From Gammaproteobacteria bacterium (lineage in GTDB: Bacteria > Pseudomonadota > Gammaproteobacteria > JAJPIJ01), in NCBI GenBank assembly GCA_035501935.1, contig DATJVC010000017.1:1-64000 (forward strand): a DNA stretch of 64,000 nucleotides, in the 5' to 3' direction. Numbering within the stretch: position 1 is the stretch's first letter; every line of letters starts with the position of its first letter. Under the pieces are notes generated by a model that worked only from the letters and a program-made list of their open reading frames with translations, was not told the origin of the DNA and ran no database searches. Shown piece by piece: positions 44,592 through 52,744 of this stretch. The position numbers and the translations under genes were made by a program.

Positions 44592-47500
44592 GCCGGCGGT
44601 CGCCTGCATCGTTCGATGCCCTGGCGCTGCCGCTTTCCGGCCTGCAACTCATCGAAGCCGGCGCCGGTACCGGCAAGACGCATGTGCTGGGCAACCTATA
44701 TGCGCGCCTGATCGTGGAGACGGAACGCACCGTCGATCAAATCCTGGTGCTGACCTTCACCAAGGCCGCGACTGCGGAATTGCGCGAACGGCTGCGGGCA
44801 AAACTTCAGCGCGTGCTCAAGGTATTCCGTGGCGGCAGCGATGACGATGAATTCATCGTCCGGCTGCACACCGCGAACTGCGATCCGGCGCTGGCGATCC
44901 GCAGGCTCACGGCGGCGGTGGCCGGTTTCGATCTGGCAGCGATCCACACCATCCACGGCTTCTGCCAGCAGGTGTTGTCGGACTGGCCGTTTGCGGGCGG
45001 CCAGCCCTTTGACGTCGAAATCCTGCCTGACACCGATGATCTCCTCGCGGAAATCGCGCGGGATTTCTGGCGGCGGGAAGTGACCACCGCTTCGCCGCTG
45101 TTCGTCGATTATTTGCTGGGCGGCACATCGAAAACTCCCGAAGCGCTGCTGAAAACCATCAAACCTCACGTGGGGAAAACTGGCATGGAGGTGCGCGGCG
45201 TTGACGACACGATCGATTGCTCCGATCTCGAAGGGATTTATGACAGTGCATTTGGAACGGCTGCCGATGATTGGCGGAAGCGACGCGACGAGGTTGAGAA
45301 GATTTTACTGAACAGCCAGGCATTGAATCGCAAATCCTATAAAAAGGATTCAATTCCCGGCTGGCTGATGTCGCTGGATGAATTGTTTGCGGGAAGACCC
45401 AGCCTGGCATTGCCGGAGAAATTCCGGAAATTCACCCGCAGCGGGCTTGATGAAGGCACGAAAAAAGATCAACCGACGCCGGGGAACCCGTTTTTCGATC
45501 ATTGTGAAATGCTGGGTACGCACCATGCCGGACTTACGGCGTGCTTCGAGTCGCGCGCGCGAACGTTGAGACGACAATTGCTCGATTACTGCAACCAGGA
45601 ATTGGAAGCGCGCCTCTCCCGCCTGCGGCAGCAGTCCTATGGCGATCTGCTCCGCCGTACCCAGCGGGCGCTGGCGGGACCGCTGGGCGACGCGCTTGTG
45701 CAGCACCTGCGGCAACAATACACGGCGGCGCTGATCGACGAATTCCAGGACACCGATCCGTTGCAGTACGACATCTTCCGTCGCCTGTATCTGGGCACCG
45801 ATCTGCCGCTGTTCCTCGTGGGCGATCCGAAGCAGGCCATTTATGGGTTCCGCGGCGCCGATGTCTACGCCTATCTCCAAGCCCGCCGCGACGCCGGCAC
45901 CATACATCCCCTGACGGTGAACTGGCGTTCCGAGCCGGCATTGATCCATGCCGTCAATGCGATCTTTACCTTTGCAAATGCCAGCACGGCGTTTTTACTT
46001 CCGGGCATAGAATTCTCACCGGCGATGCCGGCGGAAAAGCAACGTGAAGTGTCGAATCTGGACGGCGCTCCGTTTGTGCTCTGGTTCATGCAGCGGGGCG
46101 CGGATGTGGGGTTTTTACCCAAAAAAGCAGCCGTACCACATGCAGTGGAGGCCGCCGTCAACGAGATTGCCCACTTGCTGCGCCTGAGCGCCGAAAACCA
46201 GGCGTATTTCTTCGATGAAGTGAAAAAGACCGGCCGTCCATTGACTGGTCGTGACATCGCCGTGCTGGTGCGGACCCACAGGCAGGCGGGCCTCATCCGC
46301 AATGCCCTCGCGATGCGCGGCATACACAGCGTCGAGCAGTCGCAGGAGAGCGTGTTTGCGAGCATCGAGGCGGCGGAATTGGAGCATGTGCTGCGCGCCA
46401 TTGCCGAGCCGGGTCGCGAGCGGCTGGTGCGCACCGCGCTCGCGACCCCTCTGCTGGGTTGCGCCGCTGAAACGCTGCTTGATCTGGATGACAATAAAAC
46501 GGCGTGGGAGGAATGGGTGCGGCACTTCCATGCCTGGCATGACAAGTGGTGCGAACGTGGATTTTTTCATGTGTTCTGCAAGCTCATGTATGAGGCGGAC
46601 GTGACGCGGCGGCTGCTTGCGCGCGCCGATGGCGAACGGGCAATGACCAATCTGCTGCATCTCGCCGAATTGCTGCAAACGGAGGCCGGCCACGGCCTGG
46701 CAGGGATGGAACAGCTCATCGACTGGCTGGCCCGACACCGGCAGGCGCGGGAACGCGGCACGGAGGAGACGCAACTACGGCTGGAGAGCGACGAACAACT
46801 TGTGCGCATCGTCACCGTGCACAACAGCAAGGGACTGGAGTTTCCCTTCGTCTTCTGTCCCTTCGCCTGGGACGTGATGTCGCCGCGCGACAGTGACGAA
46901 CCGATCTATTTCCACGATCTGGCGAAAAACGACATGCCGGTGCTGCAATTTGACTGCGGTGATCCCATCGCGCAGACACAGGCGGAACAGGAGTCGCGCG
47001 CCGAGAATCTGCGCCTGTTTTACGTGGCGCTGACGCGGGCGAAGAACCGCTGTTACCTGTTTTGGGGCGCGGTCGACGGTGCCGAACGCGCGCCACCGGC
47101 ATGGCTGCTGCATCAGGGCGACGATGGCTGGAAATCGGACGCGGATGCGTTTTTTGCACACGTCAAGGCGAAGTCCGATGAGGCGCTGCTGGCGGATCTG
47201 AAGAAGCTGGCGCTGAAGAGTGGCGGCGCCATCGCCGTTGAGACATTGTCAGAAGAGGGGCCTGAACGGCCGACGCTTGCAGCGCCGGCGACCGGATCAG
47301 AAAAACTGGCCGCGCGTCCATTCGATGTCCGCATCGCACCGGCCGTGCGCATGGTGAGCTATTCCTCGCTGTTGCGCGCCAGCGCCGATGATCGGCCTGA
47401 TTACGATGCGCTCACAGGGGAGGGTACGGGAACCGGCGCGGAGACGGGCATCCACGCCTTTTCGCGTGGTGCCCGCGCCGGCCGCTGCATCCACGCCATC

Positions 47501-48184
47501 TTCGAGCACATCGACTTCACCGATCGCGGCACATGGCAGCCAACCGTGACGGCCGAACTCTTGCGGCATGGATTCAGCGAGGAATGGACGGCGACGATTG
47601 CCGACATGACGGGCAACGTGCTTGCCACGCCGCTTCTGTCACACCCCGATCTGCGTCTTGGCAACATTGCCCTCAAGCAGCGGTTAAACGAACTTGAATT
47701 CTGTTACCCGCTGAAACCGTTCATGGGCCGCGATCTGATCCGGCTGTTGTCCGCCCACGGCGCCGCGCCGGGCCTGCGTCAGCAGGTGGAGGATCTGGAA
47801 ATCAATCTCGGCCGCGGGTATATGAAGGGCTATATCGATCTGATTTTCGAATCCGCCGGGCGCTGGTACCTGGCTGATTACAAGTCCAACTGGCTGGGAC
47901 CCGGGGCTGAAGACTACACCGGCGATCGCGTGCTCGCCGAGATGAACCGCGAACGCTACGGCCTGCAATATCTGATCTACGCGCTGGCCCTGCACCGCTT
48001 TCTCAAGGCCCGGCTCCGCGACTATGACTATGCACGCCACCTGGGCGGCGTATTTTACCTGTTCGTGCGCGGCATGGCGCCGACACATGCAGCCGGGCAA
48101 GGCGTGTTTCACGACCGCCCGGCGGCGGCATTGATCGAGGCGCTCGATGCCCTGGTCGCGGATCGACGGGGAGTCGCGGCATGA
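44588..48184 (+). CDS. recB: Exodeoxyribonuclease V subunit beta (RecB)
   Basis: A 1198-residue helicase-nuclease. Walker A is EAGAGTGKTHVLGNLYARL (about residues 23-41), helicase motif II/III regions include LIDEFQDTDPLQYDIF and LVGDPKQAIYGFRGADV, and motif VI lies in LRLFYVALTRAKNRCYLFWG. The C-terminal nuclease domain has D1084 (GYIDLIF) and D1097/K1099 (YLADYKSNWLG), with the same 13- and 15-residue spacing as the E. coli catalytic residues, so it should be active. GTG start within a four-base overlap after recC. Confidence 0.96.
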   Translation: MSRRSPASFDALALPLSGLQLIEAGAGTGKTHVLGNLYARLIVETERTVDQILVLTFTKAATAELRERLRAKLQRVLKVFRGGSDDDEFIVRLHTANCDPALAIRRLTAAVAGFDLAAIHTIHGFCQQVLSDWPFAGGQPFDVEILPDTDDLLAEIARDFWRREVTTASPLFVDYLLGGTSKTPEALLKTIKPHVGKTGMEVRGVDDTIDCSDLEGIYDSAFGTAADDWRKRRDEVEKILLNSQALNRKSYKKDSIPGWLMSLDELFAGRPSLALPEKFRKFTRSGLDEGTKKDQPTPGNPFFDHCEMLGTHHAGLTACFESRARTLRRQLLDYCNQELEARLSRLRQQSYGDLLRRTQRALAGPLGDALVQHLRQQYTAALIDEFQDTDPLQYDIFRRLYLGTDLPLFLVGDPKQAIYGFRGADVYAYLQARRDAGTIHPLTVNWRSEPALIHAVNAIFTFANASTAFLLPGIEFSPAMPAEKQREVSNLDGAPFVLWFMQRGADVGFLPKKAAVPHAVEAAVNEIAHLLRLSAENQAYFFDEVKKTGRPLTGRDIAVLVRTHRQAGLIRNALAMRGIHSVEQSQESVFASIEAAELEHVLRAIAEPGRERLVRTALATPLLGCAAETLLDLDDNKTAWEEWVRHFHAWHDKWCERGFFHVFCKLMYEADVTRRLLARADGERAMTNLLHLAELLQTEAGHGLAGMEQLIDWLARHRQARERGTEETQLRLESDEQLVRIVTVHNSKGLEFPFVFCPFAWDVMSPRDSDEPIYFHDLAKNDMPVLQFDCGDPIAQTQAEQESRAENLRLFYVALTRAKNRCYLFWGAVDGAERAPPAWLLHQGDDGWKSDADAFFAHVKAKSDEALLADLKKLALKSGGAIAVETLSEEGPERPTLAAPATGSEKLAARPFDVRIAPAVRMVSYSSLLRASADDRPDYDALTGEGTGTGAETGIHAFSRGARAGRCIHAIFEHIDFTDRGTWQPTVTAELLRHGFSEEWTATIADMTGNVLATPLLSHPDLRLGNIALKQRLNELEFCYPLKPFMGRDLIRLLSAHGAAPGLRQQVEDLEINLGRGYMKGYIDLIFESAGRWYLADYKSNWLGPGAEDYTGDRVLAEMNRERYGLQYLIYALALHRFLKARLRDYDYARHLGGVFYLFVRGMAPTHAAGQGVFHDRPAAALIEALDALVADRRGVAA

Positions 48185-49971
48185 GCATCGTACCGGTCAC
48201 GGGCGGTGACGATCTCCGATTGCTGGGCTCGCACCTGTCTGCGTTGCTCGCGCGTGTGGCGGGCGATCACGGCGCCGCTATCACCGCGGCGGTGGAACAA
48301 CTCACGGCTGCAACCAGCGCGGGCCATGTGTGTGTCGATCTGCACCGCGCCGCGCCGCCACCCGCTCTTGATCATGAAGGCTGGATGGCAGCGCTGCGGC
48401 AAAGCGGTGTCGCCGGCGCGCCGGGTGAATTCAAACCACTGATATTGGATGGAACGGGCCGGCTTTATCTGCATCGGTACTGGAATTATGAGCAGAAGCT
48501 GACCTCCGATTTACGTGCCCGCGCCACGGCGGAATTGCAGGTTGATGAGGTGCGTTTGCGGGAAGGGCTGCGGCGGCTGTTCGGAACGGTCGGCGGGGAA
48601 ACTGACTGGCAGCAAGTCGCCGCCGCCATCGCAGTACTCAAGCAGCTGTGTGTGATTTCCGGCGGCCCCGGCACCGGCAAGACCACTGCGGTCGTGCGCC
48701 TGCTGGCGCTGCTCGCCGAACAGTCGCCTGTGGCGCCGCGCATCGGGCTGGCGGCGCCGACCGGCAAGGCGGCGGCGCGCATGCAGGAGACCGTCCGCGC
48801 CGCGCGCGAAACGCTGCCGGTGGCGGACGCGATCAAGGCCGCCATTCCCGACGCGGCTTCCACTTTGCACCGGCTCCTCGGCGGGGCGCCGGATTCGCTT
48901 TTATTCCGTCACAACCGTGAGAATCCGCTGGCGCTTGACGTGTTGGTGGTGGATGAGGCCTCGATGGTGGACATGGCGTTGATGACGAAACTGGTTGACG
49001 CGCTGGCCCCGGGGGCGCGGCTGATCCTGATTGGCGACAAGGACCAACTCGCCTCAGTGCAGGCCGGGGCGGTACTTGCCGATATTTGCAGTCGCGAAAA
49101 TCTGTACTCCCCGGCGTTTGCCAGCCGGCTGGGCACGGTGACCGGCATGAACGTGCCGACGGCGGGGGGCGTGCGCCCACCGCTGGCCGACTGCGCCGCG
49201 CTGCTCGATCGCAGCCACCGCTTCGCCGCCGACAGCGGCATCGCCCGGCTCTCGCGCCGCGTGCGCGAAGGCGACGTGGAAGCTGCGCTGATGCTGCTGC
49301 GGAACGCGGGCGCCGCAAATCAAGAGGGCGATCTGCGCTGGTTTCCGGATGCAAAATTGATTCCCGCCGCACTCGTCGGGCGGCTGCTTGTTGGATTGAA
49401 AGAATACTTCGATGCGGTTGATGACGGCGACCCGGCGCGTGCGCTGGCCGCGTTCGATCGTTTCCGCATCCTGACCGCGCATCGCGAGGGCTTGAGCGGC
49501 GCACGACGGCTCAACGAGATGATTGAACGTGTGCTGGCCGACAAGGGGCGATTGCCGGCGCGGGAGCACTGGTATCCGGGGCGGCCGGTGCTGATCAGCC
49601 GCAACCATCATGAGCTTCAGCTCTACAACGGCGATTTGGGCATCGCGATGCGCGCATCGGGTGCGCGCGACCTGCGGGTTTATTTTGCGGCGGCGGGCGG
49701 TGGCATCCGGGCATTGGCGCCGGCGCGCCTGCCGGCGCACGAGACGGCGTATGCACTCACCGTGCACAAGGCCCAGGGCTCGGAGTTCGACGAGGTGTTG
49801 TTAATCCTGCCGGATGCCGCCTCAATGGTGCTGTCGCGCGAACTGCTCTACACCGGCATCACCCGTGCCCGGCGGCGGACCGAGATTTACGGCAGCGCCG
49901 AGGTTGTGGCGGCGGCGGTCGGACGCGTCTCGCAACGCGACTCCGGCCTGCGTGATGCCTTGTGGACATGA
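48181..49971 (+). CDS. recD: Exodeoxyribonuclease V subunit alpha (RecD)
   Basis: A 596-residue superfamily 1B helicase, the 5'->3' motor of RecBCD. Walker A GGPGTGKT is at residues 161-168, motif Ia includes APTGKAAARMQE, motif II is VVDEASMVDMALM, motif III is LIGDKDQLASVQAG, and the C-terminal SF1 motifs are VHKAQGSEFDEV and YTGITRARRRTEIY. It overlaps recB by four bases and is itself overlapped by the next gene, so recCBD and the MoCo-carrier-like gene form one transcription unit. Confidence 0.96.
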   Translation: MSIVPVTGGDDLRLLGSHLSALLARVAGDHGAAITAAVEQLTAATSAGHVCVDLHRAAPPPALDHEGWMAALRQSGVAGAPGEFKPLILDGTGRLYLHRYWNYEQKLTSDLRARATAELQVDEVRLREGLRRLFGTVGGETDWQQVAAAIAVLKQLCVISGGPGTGKTTAVVRLLALLAEQSPVAPRIGLAAPTGKAAARMQETVRAARETLPVADAIKAAIPDAASTLHRLLGGAPDSLLFRHNRENPLALDVLVVDEASMVDMALMTKLVDALAPGARLILIGDKDQLASVQAGAVLADICSRENLYSPAFASRLGTVTGMNVPTAGGVRPPLADCAALLDRSHRFAADSGIARLSRRVREGDVEAALMLLRNAGAANQEGDLRWFPDAKLIPAALVGRLLVGLKEYFDAVDDGDPARALAAFDRFRILTAHREGLSGARRLNEMIERVLADKGRLPAREHWYPGRPVLISRNHHELQLYNGDLGIAMRASGARDLRVYFAAAGGGIRALAPARLPAHETAYALTVHKAQGSEFDEVLLILPDAASMVLSRELLYTGITRARRRTEIYGSAEVVAAAVGRVSQRDSGLRDALWT

Positions 49972-50459
49972 ATCGTATGAGTGGGTGGTGGGAGGTGGAG
50001 AAGGTCATATCGGGCGGCCAGACCGGCGCCGATCGCGCGGCGCTGGACTGGGCAATCGCGCACAACATCAAATATGGCGGCTGGTGTCCGCAGGGCCGTC
50101 TGGCCGAAGATGGCGCCATCCCGGTGCGTTACCAACTGACGGAGACTCCTTCCGCGGACTACGCGCAACGCACGGAGTGGAATGTGCGTGACAGCGACGC
50201 CACGCTCGTTTTTTCCATCGCACCGGCGCTCAGCGGCGGTTCGTTGCTGACCCGGCAACTGGCGATGAGACTGGGCAGGCCATGCCGCCATGTCCACCCC
50301 GGCGATGCGCACATGCCGGCGCTTGGCGAATTTCTGATCCGTCACTCGGTCAGGATTTTGAACATTGCCGGACCGAGGGCCTCGAATGAGCCGGCGATCC
50401 GGTTATTCGTCCAGCAAACGCTGGAGGCAATGTGGCAGTCAGGATTTGCCGCACCATGA
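49968..50459 (+). CDS. Putative molybdenum-cofactor carrier-like protein (PF12694-type)
   Basis: A 163-residue cytosolic protein of the putative molybdenum carrier family, with a Rossmann-like fold related to lysine decarboxylase-like proteins. Signatures are KVISGGQTGADRAALDWAI near the N-terminus, GGWCPQGRLAEDG, and SDATLVFS. In algae a MoCo carrier protein binds the cofactor; the bacterial role is unproven. The ATG at 49968 overlaps the recD stop (ATGA). A GTG two codons earlier is less likely. It is co-transcribed with recCBD, a pairing I cannot explain. Confidence 0.85.
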   Translation: MNRMSGWWEVEKVISGGQTGADRAALDWAIAHNIKYGGWCPQGRLAEDGAIPVRYQLTETPSADYAQRTEWNVRDSDATLVFSIAPALSGGSLLTRQLAMRLGRPCRHVHPGDAHMPALGEFLIRHSVRILNIAGPRASNEPAIRLFVQQTLEAMWQSGFAAP

Positions 50460-50506
50460 ACGCTGTCTTGCTTGGCCGGAAGCGGGAGTAGTGTCATCAT
50501 CGTTAT

Positions 50507-51820
50507 ATGAATCGCTCGCCGGCCGCCCATGTGCATCATTATCTTTGGGGGAACCCCGACCTCCGGGGTGTGCCGCATCACCACGCCGTATTCATCACCC
50601 TGACGCGCTATTTCTACGTCACCGTGCGCGACCTGACACAGGGCGATCTGCCGATTCGCGCCGCCAGTCTGGCTTACACCTCCCTGCTGTCGATGGTGCC
50701 GCTCCTGGCGGTCAGTTTCTCCATGCTCAAGGCCTTCGGTGTGCACAATAAGCTGGAACCGATATTGTTGCAGGCGCTGGAACCTCTGGGGCCCAGTGGC
50801 GAGGACATCGCGCACAACATCATCAGTTTCGTCAACAACATGAAAGTCGGCGCGCTGGGCACCGTGGGTCTGGTCACCTTGTTCTATACCGTGGTGTCGG
50901 TCATGCAGAAGATCGAACAGGCCTTCAACCACAGTTGGCGGATTACAACCCAGCGTAGCGCAAAACAGCGTTTCAGCGATTACCTGAGCGTGATCATCAT
51001 CGGCCCGGTGCTGGTGTTCACCGCCTTCGGCATCACCGCCTCGTTGATGGACAATCAGGTGGTGAATTATTTGTCCTCGTATGAACTGGTGGGGCAGGTA
51101 CTGCGCTGGATGGCGCGGCTGTTGCCGTATCTCATCGTCATCGGCGCGTTTACCTTTGTGTATGTGTTCATGCCCAACACGCGCGTGCGGGTGCGCTCGG
51201 CCTTTGCGGGCGCGGTGACGGCGGGCATTTTGTGGCAGGTGGCGAGCTGGGCTTTCGCAAAATTCGTGGCCGGTTCCGCGCAGTACACGGCGGTCTATGC
51301 CACGTTCGCCAGCCTGTTCCTGTTCATCATCTGGCTGTACGTGGCCTGGCTCATCCTGCTCACCGGCGCCAACATCGCCTTCTATCACCAGCACCCGGAA
51401 TATTTGAGCAGTCGCCGGCGCGATCCGGTTCTGAGCGTGCGCGAGCAGGAGGCGCTGGTCCTGCTGGCGATGGGTCATATCACGGCGGCGCTCTACCACA
51501 GCAGGCCGCCCTGCACGCTGCCCGCTCTCGCGCAGCGACTGCACGTGCCGAAGGCGCTGCTCCGCAAGATGCTGGAGCCCTTGCAGCAGAGCGGCCTGCT
51601 GAAAACCGTCGCGGGCGATGAACCCGCCTACCTGCTGGCGCGCGCGCCGGAGGTCACGACGGTGGATGCGGTGCTGGATATCGTGCGATCGGCGGATGCG
51701 GCCGGCGGACTGGAGACGCGCGCAAGCACGGCGTTCCTGTCCCACTGGCGCAATTACGAACAGAGCATCGCCGCGGCGGTAAAGACACTCACGCTCAAGG
51801 ACCTCGCTGAAATGATCTAG
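50507..51820 (+). CDS. YihY/BrkB family membrane protein with C-terminal winged-helix-like domain
   Basis: A 437-residue protein. Residues 1 to about 300 are the YihY fold with six transmembrane segments; typical segments are DLPIRAASLAYTSLLSMVPLLAV and LYVAWLILLTGANIAFY. Residues about 330-400 are soluble and look like a winged helix (TLPALAQRLHVPKALLRKMLEPLQQSGLLKTV). Longer YihY proteins of this kind occur in other gammaproteobacteria. The old annotation as ribonuclease BN is wrong. Function is unknown. It converges with a methyltransferase, overlapping by four bases. Confidence 0.9.
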   Translation: MNRSPAAHVHHYLWGNPDLRGVPHHHAVFITLTRYFYVTVRDLTQGDLPIRAASLAYTSLLSMVPLLAVSFSMLKAFGVHNKLEPILLQALEPLGPSGEDIAHNIISFVNNMKVGALGTVGLVTLFYTVVSVMQKIEQAFNHSWRITTQRSAKQRFSDYLSVIIIGPVLVFTAFGITASLMDNQVVNYLSSYELVGQVLRWMARLLPYLIVIGAFTFVYVFMPNTRVRVRSAFAGAVTAGILWQVASWAFAKFVAGSAQYTAVYATFASLFLFIIWLYVAWLILLTGANIAFYHQHPEYLSSRRRDPVLSVREQEALVLLAMGHITAALYHSRPPCTLPALAQRLHVPKALLRKMLEPLQQSGLLKTVAGDEPAYLLARAPEVTTVDAVLDIVRSADAAGGLETRASTAFLSHWRNYEQSIAAAVKTLTLKDLAEMI

Positions 51821-52578
51821 CCGCCGGGCTTGCGCGCGACGCGCAGCGCCAGCGGCCAGCGGACGATCCGCGGCCGTTCCGGATCCGGCCAGACATCGGT
51901 CAGTGATTCAATCAACGCGGGTACCGGGTCCTCACCGCGGATTTGCCGGAAGCGCTGGGTGGCGGACCATGTGCGCACATAACCCGCCAGTGCCGGCAGC
52001 GTCATCTCTGCTTCCATCGTGAATGCGGGCACGCCCAGTTCCGGGAACGGCAGCGTGATTCCACGGTAACCATCGTCCACAACCCGCCGCTCCGGCGGCC
52101 AGTACGGACCGATGATCCCGTCGTAGAAGTCATCGAATATTTTCTGCGCTTCACCGTCCGTGAGTTCGGTACGCCCATAGCTCCAGAGCGCCAGAATTCC
52201 GGCCGGCCGCAGCACGCGCGCCACCTCGGCGTGAAAGGCGGGCAGGTTGAACCAGTGCAGCGCCTGCGCGACGGTGATGAGATCGACCGAGTTTTCCGCC
52301 ATGCCGCTGTGCTCGGCGGGTGCAACCCGGAAATCGACGCGGGCATGTTTTTGCGCGTGCGCGATTTGGCCGGCACTGGCATCCGTCGCCTCCACGCGCT
52401 GGAAATGTTCGGTCAGCGCCACCGCGGCCTGCCCCGTTCCCGTACCGCAGTCCCAGGCCAGTGTTCTGCCGGGAGCCAGTTTGGCCAGATAATCAAACAG
52501 AGCCGCGGGATAGCGCGGTCGGAACTGCGCGTACTGAGCCGCGACAGTTGAAAAATGATCTTGAAAGGTGGTGGCCAT
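51817..52578 (-). CDS. Class I SAM-dependent methyltransferase (UbiE/type 11-like)
   Basis: A 253-residue methyltransferase. The N-terminal FSTVAAQYAQFRPRYPAALFDYL is typical of the type-11 branch seen in trans-aconitate-methyltransferase-like proteins. The SAM loop is AWDCGTGTGQAAVAL, followed by VEATDAS and ALHWFN. Substrate is unknown. The ATG at 52578 is chosen because homology starts with MATTFQDHFS. It is divergent from the molybdopterin oxidoreductase gene. Confidence 0.85.
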   Translation of the reverse strand: MATTFQDHFSTVAAQYAQFRPRYPAALFDYLAKLAPGRTLAWDCGTGTGQAAVALTEHFQRVEATDASAGQIAHAQKHARVDFRVAPAEHSGMAENSVDLITVAQALHWFNLPAFHAEVARVLRPAGILALWSYGRTELTDGEAQKIFDDFYDGIIGPYWPPERRVVDDGYRGITLPFPELGVPAFTMEAEMTLPALAGYVRTWSATQRFRQIRGEDPVPALIESLTDVWPDPERPRIVRWPLALRVARKPGG

Positions 52579-52744
52579 GGGGCATGGGCGGGCAGGGGCA
52601 ATGAGCAGGCCATATAAAAACATGACAATGCCGCATCGCACAATAGATTTTGCGTAGACGCACTATAAATAATGGGTGTAAGTTAACCTCCATAAGCCGC
52701 GTACAACGGCGATCTTAAAATCGGTACTTCAAAGGAGGTCACTC

